Shown here: positions 15,601 to 30,600 of the stretch, in pieces
How positions within the stretch are numbered: the stretch's first letter is position 1
Layout: every line of letters starts with the position of its first letter
NCBI GenBank assembly: GCA_002633005.1
Contig: NMRA01000171.1
Span: 128,776-192,775, forward strand
Reading direction: 5' to 3'
DNA length: 64,000 nucleotides
DNA from: Phoronis australis
Lineage: Eukaryota; Phoronida; Phoronidae
Notes under the pieces: generated by a model
What the model was told of the DNA's origin: nothing
Seen by the model: the letters and a program-made list of their open reading frames with translations, nothing else
Databases searched by the model: none
Position numbers and translations under genes: made by a program

Positions 15601-18600
15601 TTGGAAAAGTTGACAGGTCCAACATTTTCTATTTTAGGATTTTTTGTCTAGCTGTTACCTTACTCAAAAATATCCAATAATGTAATGCATATTTAGGCTT
15701 GACTGAGGTTGGTCAAATTTAGTCAAGTCCAACAGCGTCAAGATTATGAAGGACTTTATGGACAAGTCTCTGTATTTAGCAAAATATCTCGAAATGTTAA
15801 AAATCTGTAGAATTTAATAGTTGACGTTATACGTATCTGCCATCAATTCGGTCACTTGACCATAACTTAAGCAAAAATAAAGGAAATGTTTTACAGCAAA
15901 ACAAAATGAATAAAGTTCATTTGTTATAACAAATGTTAGAGATGAAATCGTAAAAAAGTGTTGCAATTTTCCAAATTATTTTGTTTCCGTTTAATGCATC
16001 TTTTGAGGTTTCTTGTGAAAGTGAGTCTTATTTTATTATGCAACATCGTTTTATAAGCAGCTTAAAATTAGGAATCTGCACAGGTCCGTAAATCCAAAAA
16101 AGGTTTTAGCCAACACTATATACCCAACAAGTCGGCCAAATAAGCCAGTTTTGCTCTTTAGTTGACAGGTTGGTCAGACAACCTGATATTTGCTTACGCG
16201 ACAAAAGCATTCAAAGATGTCATTGGTGGATATTTGAGGCGTCATGACTTGTTGGAAATTTATAATCAGATATTTGCTAGTCACCTGGCAAACTTCTCAA
16301 GATATCATTGATTGACACAGCGCCTTATCCTTGTCGGTCAAATGGTGACATTTTTGCTTTTCACCTGATAAACTTTCAATGATCTCATTTGTTCAGATAA
16401 CGTCTAAAGCTTGACGGACAAATAATCACATTTTGCTTTTTACTAACAAACATGTCAGCTCTCATTTGCAAACATTGTCATCACACCTTATCAGCAAAAT
16501 CGATTTTTACTACTCGCCCAATAAACTTTCAACTATCTCGTTTGTTAGTATAATTGTCATTTTGATTTCTGGTAATTTCTCCGAAACAATAAATGTTGAA
16601 AGTGATGACCAGGGGGATGGACTCTCATTGGTATCCTGTGAATCTCTGGCTTTCTTGGCGTTCTTATCTTAACAACGTAGAAGATGCGTGTTGCTAGTTA
16701 ACTTAGACTTGTACTGTTGTATAAGATGTAACGCTAAAGTGATTTATTATATTAAGTTAGTTGGATGACTAGCAAAAATCCGTCTTGGTCGACAAGGTTG
16801 TGGTCACGTCATACTTTTCCTGAAAAGTATTATGTAGAAACTTGGTATTTCCAAAAATGTCTAAGATTTCATCGCTTGTTGATGACAATTGTGGTTTAAG
16901 TTAACAACTAATTAGGTCAAATAATTTGGGGGGAGGCAGTTGGGAGTACAGGAAACTCATGGCTCCCAACAGCAGCATCAAACAGGCTTTATCTTATCAT
17001 GCCACTGCCTGTCTATTAACTTCCCTAATTCCCTTGACTGCTGGCTAATCAGCTCAGAGGGGTAATTACTATTAACTGTCAACAGGGCCAGATGGTGTCA
17101 GGGAACAGCTTTGAACAAAGCACTCTTCAGTCTTGTGGTCATGAGTTTTGAAATTGAAGACAGGTTGCTTTGAAACTGCTTTCTGCCAAAGAATCTAGAT
17201 TTGAGTTGTTCCACTTAACAGATATCAAAAAATTAGACTCAACTTGTTCCTTTATTGAGACATCTGGTCATAGAAATTAGTGACATTTTATCACTGCTAA
17301 TCATTGTTTAGACAATGCTCATCACATGGCCCACCAGATGGAGCCAACGTATTAAGATGCTGAGATTCATCTTGAGCAACAGTTCTTCCAACAAGCCAAG
17401 TATTTATTTGTCAGTCTCTTTTGCTTGGATTGCATTACAAGCCATGGTGTAGAATTAAACAAGAAATGAGTGGTCAGCATTTTAATAGGCCTGATCAACT
17501 TTGGGCTTTAGCTTACACTATGAAATATTTTGTGCTTAGATTCTATTAATAGTTTTGGAACTTGTTCTTCATTAAGCCAAAATTGTTATTTTTCTATTAT
17601 TTTTGTATTGTAACTTTACCAGATGTGTCAAATCGGGAAGTAGAAACTGACCTAGTGACCAAGATTGCCAGGATTTTATTTCGTGTAAAAAAATTGATGG
17701 GTAATTTTTGCAACTTAGCACTGATCAGCACATTTGTACAAAAACAAATGTTTTTAAAGCATAGCATCATTAGCATGTTTTCATGGATTCTTCCCCCATT
17801 TATAATATTAATTCATAAAAGCTTATCAAAGTCCGTATAATCACAAGTGATACACATTGTGACAATATGACACTGATGCCACAAACCGTGGATAATGTAT
17901 ACAGATACTCACCCTTATCAGTTGAAACTATTAACTGTTCACATCTTATCTACATGAAGCCATTTGGTAATGGGAACATTCTACACTATTCCTTGGCACT
18001 TTTAGTAGGCATGCTACATAATTGTTTTTTCAGCACGTGATAAATTATTCTGATTGCCTTGGTAATTCTCCACTTGTTTCACAGATCAATAATTGCCAAA
18101 ATTATCGTTTTCCATTCTTAATACGCTGCAAATAATGAGAGCTTTGCCAAGTATTGTTTATGATATCTATCCAATGTAAACGAATTGGAATAAAAAACGA
18201 TTGCTAACTGAAAGATACCATTTATTGCTTTATGTTTACCACATTGAAGGCAACACCTCCATTTGCCATAGCATTAATTTTGCCAGCTGTTTGTTTCCTC
18301 GATGGCCAAATTGTTTTTAAAGCAAAAACTGATGTTAAAACACCTTTAATCACTGCAGTAAATTGAGTAAAGTCCCTTTCTGATACAGATAACTCCATTA
18401 CTATTGATGATTCGACGTTAACTGTGAAGTTAAGCGTAAACTGTTCTCATCAGTTTCTGAGTTAGTCAGAAAACTAGTTCAACAAAGTTATCGTAAGGTG
18501 GCACCGTATAGTGGCAAACTCATTTTAAGTACACTATAAACACTCAGCCATTTTGTTTTTAATGAATCCAGCAACAACATGGATAAATAGGGTCGTCCTG

Positions 18601-21600
18601 GATTACACAGCCACACTCAAAAGTCGCTGTATTTACCCACAATGCCACAAACATCTGTCAGGCACATTTGCTGCCTCGGTTTTCGTGCCACTGAAGTCTC
18701 ACATGTTATTTGTTGTTGTCCCATTCTTTACAAGTTTTTCTCAGTAGCATTACTGTATTCATCCTTCCAATGCCCACGAAGTATTACTGCTGTGCCGTGG
18801 ACTGCAGCTCTGACGTGAGAAAGTTTGTTAAACTGGACAAAATCCCTCGGCAAGCCTCGGGATTTTGACGAAATTTCCAAGAGGTTTTGCCCATGTCATA
18901 AACCTGAGACTCGTGTACGATTCTATATAACTCAAACCGCCTTCAAAAATGATGCTTGCAACTGTTCACCTTACTGGCGTTTTTGCTAATACTGAAACTG
19001 TTATCAAAAATACTAATGATTTAGGCAGTTTGTGACCAAGGTAATTAGCTATTAATCACTAGAACTAGTGCTTTTGTCATGGTGATTACCAATTGGTTGA
19101 CATGGTTATAATATACCAAAGTAGCACTTTTCCTATGTTAACATTAATGCAGTTTTCTTAGTTTTTTTTTCTTTTTTGATTCATAGCAGCAACAAGTTTG
19201 GATTCCCCTTGATGAGTTTGGGCTTTCTTGTGTCAAGTTTGAACGCCTATGCATGAATTTGAACTTTTGCATGTTGCCCAGTTTAGCTGACTAAAAAACA
19301 AAAATCAAAATTGGACCTTCTACTCTCATGAAATCAGTTTCATAATATTCATTATAGTAATACGTTTCAGTTTCTGTAATCAACAATAATATCGAAACTA
19401 TTTTAATTGCTGTTAAAACAACTAAGAAATGCCTCCATTTGGGGTTGGCCAGCTCTAAAATAGCGAATTTAAAAATTACCAATGTTTGCATGTCTCGAGT
19501 TGCTGTGTGAATTGAGTTGCCGGCACTTTTCAAGCTCGGATTAGCATTGTAATGTTTTTAAACCTCAGAGAACTTTGATTGATTAAGAGTTCAATACTGA
19601 CAGCTTAACGGGTGCGCAAAATTCAGCTTTGAGCAATTAATTGGGATTTGTACAACTTTTGGCTTCAGTTCAATGTATTTATTTCTAGACTAACACATGA
19701 AATTCCCACAAAATGGGCACGGTCTTTTGTTGAACATATACATTGTAATTCCCATTGAGTTTGTATTTTCTGCAGTATTTTGGCCTAGTAGCGATGTAGA
19801 ATGGAGTAAAATGGAATTTATTTCAACATTGAATATTTTCCCATGTTGGCATTTTACACAAGTCATTTAAACATCCTATCATTCATGTACAACATTTGGA
19901 TAATTTTACTTAATCATGACTGCAAAGAATTATAAACTTGACTATTTTAATTTAAAGCTTGAGTGGTGATGTGGTTGTTTAAAATTAAATGATAATCACA
20001 GCTGTTGAGGATAGTGTCTCCCTGAAGTGTAATGAAGCACATATCCCTGAGTGAATTTGTAATTGGAGCTACAGTTTGCCCATGGGAGACTACAATTAAT
20101 GGAAGTGGTGGATGAGACAGAGAATCAATGTGGAATAATGAAGCAATATGTATTGACCTTCATTCACCACAGGAGTTTGGAGCGGGAACATATTTCTTAG
20201 GAATTGCAGACTGAAACAAGTAGCATACTAGGGGTTACAGCCACTTTCAACAAACCTCTCCACTCTTGATTTTCTAAGCGGTCACTTTTAAAAGTCATGT
20301 TTTGTTAACCTTATGCAGGATTCTAGAAAAATGTGCAGATTTGGCTAGTTTTAGAAAGTCATATCTCCAAAATAAATGAATCGATTCACACAAAACTTAT
20401 ATAAACTATGCTTTATGCACTGTTCTACAAAACATTGTTAGGAATTATGTTTGAAATGATCCACTTGTGCAAGAATGGCAGTACAAAATGTAAATTTTAT
20501 GGTTTCTATAAAAAATCAAAAGTTGCACAAAACAAACATGAAATGTTAATTTAGAAAGCTGTAGCAGCATTTTAACATTTCATTTAGAATGTACATCAAA
20601 CAAAATTTGGTCATATTATTGATGGCATCGTTTTGCAATGAATGCACCTTTTTACTAAATTGTACTAAAAAGACATAATCACGTGGCCCAATGAATGTCA
20701 TAATGGTATCAAGTCAAAAATCAATTTTCCACACTTTTAGAAAATATTCACTTTTACAATGTTAAATTTTACAGTTTTGCAGAAATTTGCTGAATGCACA
20801 GACTAGTCCATGAGGTTCTACTTGATCTTAATTGCCAATCCCAAGTTTGCACAGGTGTGACTTTTTGTACCTTTAAAGCATCCAGTTCTAAAAACCACCA
20901 TAAAAAAATTCCAGCTCCTAAAACGCTCCTGTGACTAACAGTACACTATGTTCATTCACTCAAGTTCTATTCTAACCTTTTGCTTAAAGATACTCGACTC
21001 GTGTACAACTCTTGTGGTGTTGCAGTGTTGCAGTAACTTAGTAAGTAGTTCTGGCTGACATTCACCCCTGATCCTAAACAGCTACATATAGGTGAACATC
21101 TGGCCATGATCTTCCAGTTTCACAATTCAAATGCCCTGATAGGTTATTATTGTTGCTTGTATTGATTTTGTTCTGATAAGTGCCATCACTACAACCAGTA
21201 TTCAGCCATGTTTACGGAGCAACTAAAACGGAACAGCTGATCAAGCGCAGGCCTTTATCCAGGATTTCAAAAATAGGGTGTCCAAAATGGGGTTCCCAAT
21301 ATTCCAGGGCGTCCATAATTCCGACACATAACCCCCCACCCCCAGCAATCCCCCCAAACACACAGATTTTTTGACAAAAAATGCATAGACCTCAAGGTTT
21401 TTACATCTAAGTTTACAAAACAGCCTTTTGTAGTGAGCATTTTTAATAAAAAAATTGGTGTAAACCAAGACTTTTCCAATGCTATCAAACAAGTGTGAGC
21501 ATAGCAACATTGTATATACTTTGTATATACATTGTATATTTCTTCCTGCTTTGAAAAAAGAGCCCCCACTGGGCACTGAGCCTTCAGAGGCTTCCTAGTA

Positions 21601-24600
21601 ATCATTACAATGTGTGTGTCCAAACTTGAAAGGTTCCTGTTGACAGTGGGCGTCCAAATGATACATTGGGCGTCCTTGCCAGGGCATCCAGATTAGTGCT
21701 AGGGTGTCCATTTGGACGCCCAGGACGTACGCTGCATAAAGGCCTGATCAGGCGAAAGGGTGTGTGTAAACACAATTGACATGGAGCAAGTTGACACCAC
21801 TGCGGCCATTTTTTTACACCGGTTTGATAGGTAGAGCGAGTTGCACTCGATCAGTTGCTCCAGTGTCAACTACACGTCTGGGGTAGGGCAGAAAGGGATC
21901 ATCTTTCAATGCGCTTGCGCAATAGCATATGCATTTCGCTTGGTTTGGACCTTCGCTATTGTTTATGTAAGTATGCGCCAACAGTCTTTGAGTAAATGAC
22001 TCATGCCAGTTTGCGATCTAATGTCGCGCAAAGGCTACTTCAGAGTAGCAAGTCTTAGTGTGACATCTTGCACTGTGACAACTGTTGCTCATGTAAAAAC
22101 GGCTTGTGGTGTACTACCATGCTGACTATCAGCATACTTAAAGAACCTGGCATCTATTTTTACTGTATTACCAAGCCAGTATACAACAGCTGGTGATTGA
22201 CAATTCAAGTTTAAATGTACACTTTATCTGTTACACAACTTCAGCTCTATCAGCTCCTAAAAACCTGTCAATTTGTAAAATGCAAGATATAGTTGAAAAA
22301 TGATCCTATTCATGTTTTCAAATGTTGGTCCTCTGAGCACAGTTGCATGAAACAGTCACAAACAGGGATTCATCTAAGTTCCCTAAATCATCTCTGTATT
22401 TTTGTCATTCTCTGTTCACAAATACAAATTTATCTTGATTTTGAGCTCCTCTTTGACTAGTGACACTTTCTAACAATATAACTACTTAAAATTAAGCCCG
22501 CAAAGTTGTGTAGTACCCAAGAAAAATGCACAATTTTGGCTAACTTCAGAATGTCATATCTCAGAAATGGCCCATTGGAGTCATGTAAAATTTTCAGATA
22601 CTGCACTTTTTAATATGTTCCACTTCTGCATTTGGGGCTCTAAAACAGGACTAACATGATTTTTTGTTAAAAAATTTTGAAGTTGCATAAAAAGAAAACG
22701 AAACTATAATTTAGAAAACTGTACCAGCATTTTTGAGATTTTTTCTGGAACAGTTATATCATGTGAATTTTGATTATGTAATTGATCCTGTTGTTCTGCA
22801 ATGAATGTACCTTCCTTTTTGCTAAATTTTATTGTAAAAGCAGACTGGTATTGTCAACAATCAGATTTTATGGAATTTCCAACGCCAGAAATTTGTAACA
22901 TGCACTACTGCGCATGCGCTAAATCTTGCCACCAGCCCTCCATAAGAAATACACAAGAACAGGCTATAATCAGGAATTTATAAGTGAGGGGAGATAACTA
23001 CACAATTTGCCGATAGCCTGTCGCATAGAGTATATGTTAAGACTTGTTACTGCCAAATGTCAGCGTCACTGGTGAAAATTTTTCCACGTCTCTTGAAGTT
23101 TGAAATTTGCCCCGTTCAGGCCTATGTTAACGATCGTCCGGAAGCCAATATTTGAGCGCATACCGTATTCACCGTAATAACCGCCCAGGGCGCTTAGAAA
23201 AGTTCGGTTCAGGGGGGCGCTTATTATAAACCAAGGCGGTTCAAACCCGGTCTCCGAAACGGGTGAAATCGTAAGCTAAGATTCATCAAATTTACGCTCT
23301 GTGACGCATGTAATCTATGAAAGACTTTCAACAAAACTGTGGTGTATTGCTATCAAACTTTGCTGCTAAATTACGGTCATTTTACAGAAAATTGTGCTGA
23401 AATCCCAGGGCGAAAACTCGCCAACTGACTGCTTCGAAATCGCCGTCGATATGGCGACTTCAATGCTTGAATAAAAATGGTTTCGATAAAGTACCTGAAA
23501 TCCTCACTAAATTTTATAAGTAGCGTCCCTAAGGCTTTTAAGTTCCGTGGAGTCTGGATTAACGGCAGGTTTAAGTATAAATTTCTGCAACATCGTGCCA
23601 TCTATATGTATGATCGGCAACACGGTGAGAAAACTGTCTGGCCGAACACACATGTTGTTGTCACGTGACGTTTGTTTTGAAGTTCGTCTGCGAGTAAGCG
23701 AGCGCGTGCGTGTCATCAGAGTTCATTTGCCAAAGCAGAGACCGTCCTTCGGCTTCGGCCAGAGCCACGCAATCTAACTAGCTAGATGTGTCTAAAGAAA
23801 TTTGCACACGCAGTAGACCTAAACCAGAGCGTGTTTCATTCAGCACTTGCCGGTCTCGTGCTAAAAACTTTCGACATTTGTCTCGGCAAGGCCCATATTA
23901 GTCGCCGTGTAGCTGGATGCGTACGTAACTATCTGACAGTTATTTTTCGGTGTAAGGGTGTGTAAGCATTCACTTTCAGTTGTCATTTTATCGGATATTC
24001 GGCTTAATAACACCAATTACGGTTAATCAAACAATCCATTTCAAAAATAACGCAAACATGTTGATAGTATTAGAAATTGTCGGAAATTAGTTCCAATATT
24101 CATTTCTTATCGATGCTATGGTACCCGCTTCATGAATGGATAGTTCCCAACTAATGTCTTTGATGACAGGTTATGTAGCGCGCTTCCTGGCCACGTGCGT
24201 TTAACACCGAGTTATTTTTATTCATGAGACAGTCTATGTGTCTACTGAAAGGTCAGACCATGGGACACGGTCGTCGCGAGAGCGTAGCAACGCTGTTGCG
24301 TTCTTTTGCTGCGTTACTTTGTCACGTCTAAATACAAACGTAGCAGTGCCGCTGGTGGTCTAGAAGACCCGTGAAAATTTTTTTGATAAATTGAAGACGT
24401 CACTGCAGCCGAGTTTTAGGACTGTAGGTACGTCATTGTTTGCATGTACACGTTCATGGACTGGGCGCTTATTTCAGCAAAGTCTGAAAACGCGTGGGGG
24501 GGCGCTTATAGGGGCATGGGCGGTTATTACGGCGAATACGGTAGCTCATTTTGAAGTTGAGTTTGTGGCTGAATTCATTTTGCCAGCGGATTTGCCGATA

Positions 24601-27600
24601 GCCTAGGTGACTACCAGGAGTACTCAGAGGTTGTTGATCCAAATTTCACGCTGTTTTTCGAAAATTTTTCCACGTCTCTTGTGTTCAGAAAATGGATCCA
24701 CGTACAGTGCTCTGTGATGAAATGTTGCCGATCGCTTGGCTGTCTTGCAATGAAATTTGCACTCTGTAGATGAGAGATTGGCTCAGAATCGGTAAGAAAC
24801 TGTTATGTTCATTTTCTCATCCGGTATGTGTTTGTAAATACTTTCGAAGTTTGAAAAAGTCGGATTTTATACAGTTTTATGCAACTAAAGGTTTCGCCAG
24901 CTGTGAGTAGTTGATACTATATTTATCTTCAAAATGCTGTTTCGTTTTTTGTGATCCTCAGTACGTTGTCCTTCGTCTGAATTCAATACTGTTACGTTGG
25001 GCCATTGAGGAAATCACCACGCTATCCCAGATGCCCCGGCAATGTTGACAATTTACGTTCCTCCGAAACATAAAGAGCAACTTCCGCTTTTCGAGGTGAA
25101 AGTCGTCGGCAACGCGGCGGTAAGAAAGAAATTTGCCGCGGAAATTTTATATCAAATCCGATTTTTTTTTACGCTGAAATATAATAAAATACGCCAACAG
25201 AACATTTGAAAAAAGCGGAAATCCGCATTTCCGCGGAAAATTCCAAGCCCCGAGATATGTAGATATTTGGCTAAATGTACAAACTTGTCAATACAATAAC
25301 CTTCATTCAATCTAGGGATTTAGTTGTTAAATTAGACGCATTCAATGAAGAGACCTACTTATTTTAAATAATATTGAGAATTGAACTTAAAGTTCACTCT
25401 CGATTTGTATCAAAGCCAAAATTGACTTAGTAATGAAACTATAACAGTGTAAGAAAGGACAATCATTGTTTTTAAAAGTCCACAAGTACACAGTAGATTT
25501 AAGGAACTTGTCTGTATTTGGGACTACTTCATACAACTGGTCACTGGCTGTTTATATAACATTAGTACAGCCTACAGGATTGATGTTCACAAATAGCAGA
25601 AAAACAGAGCCCCTTGTTTTAGCATGTGGCTAACACATGCTTTAATCAACTCATACTAAGCTGTTCAGTAATGAGCGTTACATAGTGCTAAACTGCAAGG
25701 TTGTAGACAAAGCCCAACCTAAAATTGGAATAGCTAGCTGACCGCATGCCCATCTACTCCATGTCTGTTATCATTCTTGATACGAAGATGCACATAATAG
25801 GCTAATAACTAACAACTCAACTAGAAAAGCGTGCTATCTTTTTATTGATTTTTCAGAAGAACCAAGCAAACAGCTTTGAGCTAAAGATGAGCACGTCATT
25901 TTGTTGTCTGTATTCTAAATCAATCGATATCTTAGAGAAACTTCAAGGAAGCCATGTGTCAAGTGCCTGGTACAAATAGCATGAGGTTGGACTCACATGG
26001 ACCAGATGCTTAGATTTTGTTTACAAACAATTAAGGTCAACAGTGTTTTTGAAGGATGGTTCAAAACAGATGACACTAGAAAATTCCTTTGGTTCATATA
26101 ACTGATTGAGTGTCAGGAAGTCACTCTGATAAAACATGGTATGAAATAATGATTAACAGGAACTGTAGGAAGTCAATCTGGTGTCACAGACATCTGATTA
26201 TGCACAGTAGTCTGGCCAACTGTTTCCTGGGAACTACCAGTAGGTCAATCTATTTCAAGCCTGGGCTTCAAGCCTGATGTTAACACAGTATATAAAATAT
26301 TGAGAAGTCTACATTGTTGTGAGGGTGAATGAAGAAGCATACTCACATAAGTGGCAGCCTGTCTCAGCAGCACAAAGGAATGGTATTACACTGACTGACT
26401 CATTCACCACTGACATCAGATATGGTGTGCTGAGGCTGGTTTGGGTTCAGAGGGCAAAGGTCACACAAGCCACAACAGTCCTGTCAGGGTGATGGATCAT
26501 TAGTGTTTCTTTTCCATTTTGCGAGTATCTCCAGCCTAAACCTGTCTAAATGTGCAAAACACAGGACATTCGAACATGACATTTGATTTATCAGATTGCA
26601 CACCTGAAATAGGAAACATCAAAATTTCCATCATGTTGGTATATTCTTATATTGTTTGTTGTAAAATTGTTGCCTTTGGAAATCATATCGTGGTACATGT
26701 ACGTTTGCATGTACGTATGCATAAAACTAAACAGCCCCACTACATCTTTAAGTCACTACATGTTTACGGAAAATTGAGACTGGGTTGTGACTGACGAAAA
26801 TGGAACATAGTGTTTCTGCAAGTCGCGATGTCCGTGACTGTTTATCACGTCAAAGTGTAGGCCTTAGTCGGCATGCTGGAGTCATGAACAATGGAACAGT
26901 CATAAACATTATAAATGATGTGAAGCATAGCCAAAATAATTTTATAAAAACTGATATGGGTACATGTACATGTACCCATATCAGTTTTTAATCAATGCAA
27001 CTTCTGATAGAAAGGGCAGCTATCAAACTTGAAATGTGTGATAAAACGTTTGGCCCAATTACTGTATATTGGTTGTCTTCTTTTGTCATAAGGTTTGTTT
27101 ATGATTGATGAAATTCGAATGATAGGAATATTAAATAGCGGCAACTATGACAGTCAGTTCCACTTACACTCAACGGTCGAGGCTTAGACGGCAAGAGCAA
27201 ACTTTCTGACGTATCTGACTACTGGGCATGCCCCCTAGTGACAATTCTATTTTTTTCTGTTTCCCTCTATATCTTCGGAGTTCCTTGGCAGATTTCCATG
27301 TTTAGAAAATAGGTGTCTATTAGGTAGACGATGTCACCTTCTTGTTGGATAGATTCAACGTATTCTGAGCCACCTTAGTAGTCGTTTCAACTGTTTTTGG
27401 TGTCTGCCTCTGTTGGCGAAGCTATAAGGATGCTTGTGAAAATTGGTATATGGGTTCATAATCAGAGAAGAGGACTACTGATGATGATTTTCAGATGAAT
27501 TTGGCTACTGGAGTGCCTCCTNTTTCTTCGCTAGGCACATGAATGTTATCGTGTTATCGTCTTATTCATAATTGCCGCCGTGATCGTCTTGATTGTCGTC

Positions 27601-30600
27601 GTCTCCCTCATCGTCGTCTTTTCGATTAGTTCCGCCAAGTGTCGCTCCTCCGAGCGCTCTCGTATTGTTTGTTGTAAAATTGTTGCCTTTGGAAATCATA
27701 TTGTGGTACATGTACGTTTGCATGTACGTATGCATAAAACTAAACAGCCCCACTACATGTTTAAGTCACTACATGTTTACGGAAAATTGAGACTGGGTTG
27801 TGACTGACGAAAATGGAACATAGTGTTTCTGCAAGTCGCGATGTCCGTGACTGTTTATCACGTCAAAGTGTAAGCCTTAGTCGGCATGCTGGAGTCATGA
27901 ACAATGGAACAGTCATAAACATTATAAATGATGTGAAGCATAGCCAAAATAATTTTATAAAAACTGTAACTACATGTACAGTACATGTACATGTACCATA
28001 TCAGTTTTTAATCAATGCAACTTCTGATAGAAAGGGCAGCTATCAAATGTGTGATAAAACGTTTGGCCCAATTACTGTATATTGGTTGTCTTCTTTTGTC
28101 ATAAGGTTTGTTTATGATTGATGAAATTCGAATGATAGGAATATTAAATAGCGGCTACTATGACAGTCAGTTCCACTTACACTCAACGGTCGAGGCTTAG
28201 ACGGCAAGAGCAAACTTTCTGACGTATCTGACTACTGGACATGCCCCCTAGTGACAATTCTATTTTTTCCTGTTTCCCTCTATATCTTCGGAGTTCCTTG
28301 GCAGATTTCCATGTTTAGAAAATAGGTGTCTATTAGGTAGACGATGTCACCTTCTTGTTGGATAGATTCAACGTATTCTGAGCCACCTTAGTAGTCGTTT
28401 CAACTGTTTTTGGTGTCTGCCTCTGTTGGCGAAGCTATAAGGATGCTTATGAAAATTGGTATATGGGTTCATAATCAGAGAAGAGGACTACTGATGATGA
28501 TTTTCAGATGAATTTGGCTACTGGAGTGCCTCCTAGTGCCATTGTTGTTCTTTTGAGTTCGCAGCGATATCTCATAAACCCTGGCAAGCACATGGACAAA
28601 TGTGACATGTGTATTTCTATGAAAGTGACAAGGAAGGACTCAACTACCACGGGGCCACTTAGTAGCAATTTAGTTTTTTGTGTTTCCTTTATGTGTTTGC
28701 GGTTTCTCAACGGGTTTTTATAAAGTTTGGCAGATAGGTTTCTATTAAAGAGACAGTGACACACTCCCATTTTCAGATAGATCTGATGTATTCTACGCCA
28801 CCTATTGGCTATTTTTATGCTCCCACATGTTTTATGTGGTCGCATATTGCCGTCATCTCTGTCTGGACATCTAGCATCCACAGCTGTATTTCCTAAACCC
28901 CTCACAGGAACTTGACGAGATTTGGCAGAGGTGTTTTTATGAAGCTGACAATGGATCATGACGAATTTCGGACAGATCTGACTACCTGTGTGTCCTGTTG
29001 TGACAATTTTATTTTTTTACATTTCCCGCTGTATCTTCAAAGATCCCCAAAGGATTTTCATTAAATTTGGCACATAGGCAGCTATTAGTGGTATAACACT
29101 AGCTTCAAGTTTTGGTATTTTGCACCCATTTTTCTTATTTTTGAGGGTTCTTTTCCCCTTCTGCCGACCAAACCACTCAAGGGATGATTGTGAAAGTTGG
29201 CATATATTTATGTTCTTAGTTTGGAGAGAACAGTTGATGATAATTTTCTGACAACTCTGACTACTGTGGCGACTCTTAGTGGCTGTTTTTTTTTTGCATC
29301 CATACCTGTATTTCTTAAACCCACTGCAGGATCTTTATTATGAAGTTGACAACGGATAACGACGACTTTCAGATGGATCTGATGAACACTGTACCCCATA
29401 GTGGAAATTTCTTTTTTCCAGGTTTTCCTCCATTTCTCTGATGTTCCTTGACGGATTTTTTGTGAAATTTGATAAATCGCTTGCTAATGATGGCAAGTTT
29501 ATGTTTCCAGTTGGATTCGATGTTTTTTTGAACCATGAGTGGCCATTTTTACTATTTCCCATTTTGTTTTTGGCGTCTGCCCCTCTATCAACCAAACCAC
29601 TCTGAGGATGAAAATTGGTGTTTAATTTCTTCTGTGAACAGGATAGCTGATGATGATTTTATGCCCACTCGGACTACTGTGGCGCCTCCTAGTAAGTGCC
29701 AATGTTTTGCATCTATGGCTGCATCTCTCAAACCCTCTTCAAGATCTTTATTAAATTTGGCAAATGTATATACATAAAGTCGACAATGGACAACTATTAC
29801 ATTTGGATGGAACCGACTACAGCTGTGCCCCCTCCCCAGTGGCAATTTTTTGTTGTCCTCTGTGTCTTTGAAACTTGTTGGCCATAGATTTTTTAGTATG
29901 TTTTTGTCATCACCCTCTTCATGCACCACTTCAAGGATCATTACTAAAATTTGGAGATGTGTTCCTGATGAGAAGAGCGAGGCTGATGTTGATTTTCGGA
30001 TGTGTTCAACTACACTGGCACCCTCTCCCTATTGACAGTTTTATTTTTTATCCACGGCTGCATCTCCTTACCCTTTGCAAGATCTTCCTGAAATTGAGCT
30101 GATGTGTTCTTAAAGAAATGGCAATTGATGACAACCAGTTTCAAACCAAACCAACTACAGCAGCTGTGTTCTCTACTTCTGTTTCTGTTTAGAGATCTTT
30201 GATGCTTCTTCATGAAATTGGGCAAACATATTTCGATCTGTCTTGAAGACGACAGCATCTTTCCTATTTGTGATGGATTTGACGTATTCTGCACCACCCA
30301 GTGGTCATTTGAATTATTTTTAGTAGTTTTTTTGTCTTCTCCTTCTGTATATGCCAAACTACGCAGAGGATCATTATTGGCAGATGTGTTTCTGCTGACA
30401 AGAGGATGACTGACAAGAATTTTCAAACTGCTCCATCTATTGTGGTACCCTCTAATGACATTTTTTGCATCAAAGGCTGTGTCTCCTGAGTCCCTTGCAA
30501 GATGTTTTTGAAATTCTGCTGTTGTATTATTATTATCTTGACATCAGATGGATGGATTCCATTTCTCTGACTTGTATCTCTTGTAATGGCAGTTTGTTTT

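Noticed and set aside
26800-28121. Paired ORFs starting [15 protein letters not shown] in both copies of the duplicated block
   Set aside because: Conservation is explained by the near-identical duplication; the frames end inside or just past the palindrome, differ there, and show no domain.
28504-30426. Several 60-150 codon ORFs within the tandem array
   Set aside because: They read through decayed repeat units on both strands and show no consistent protein.
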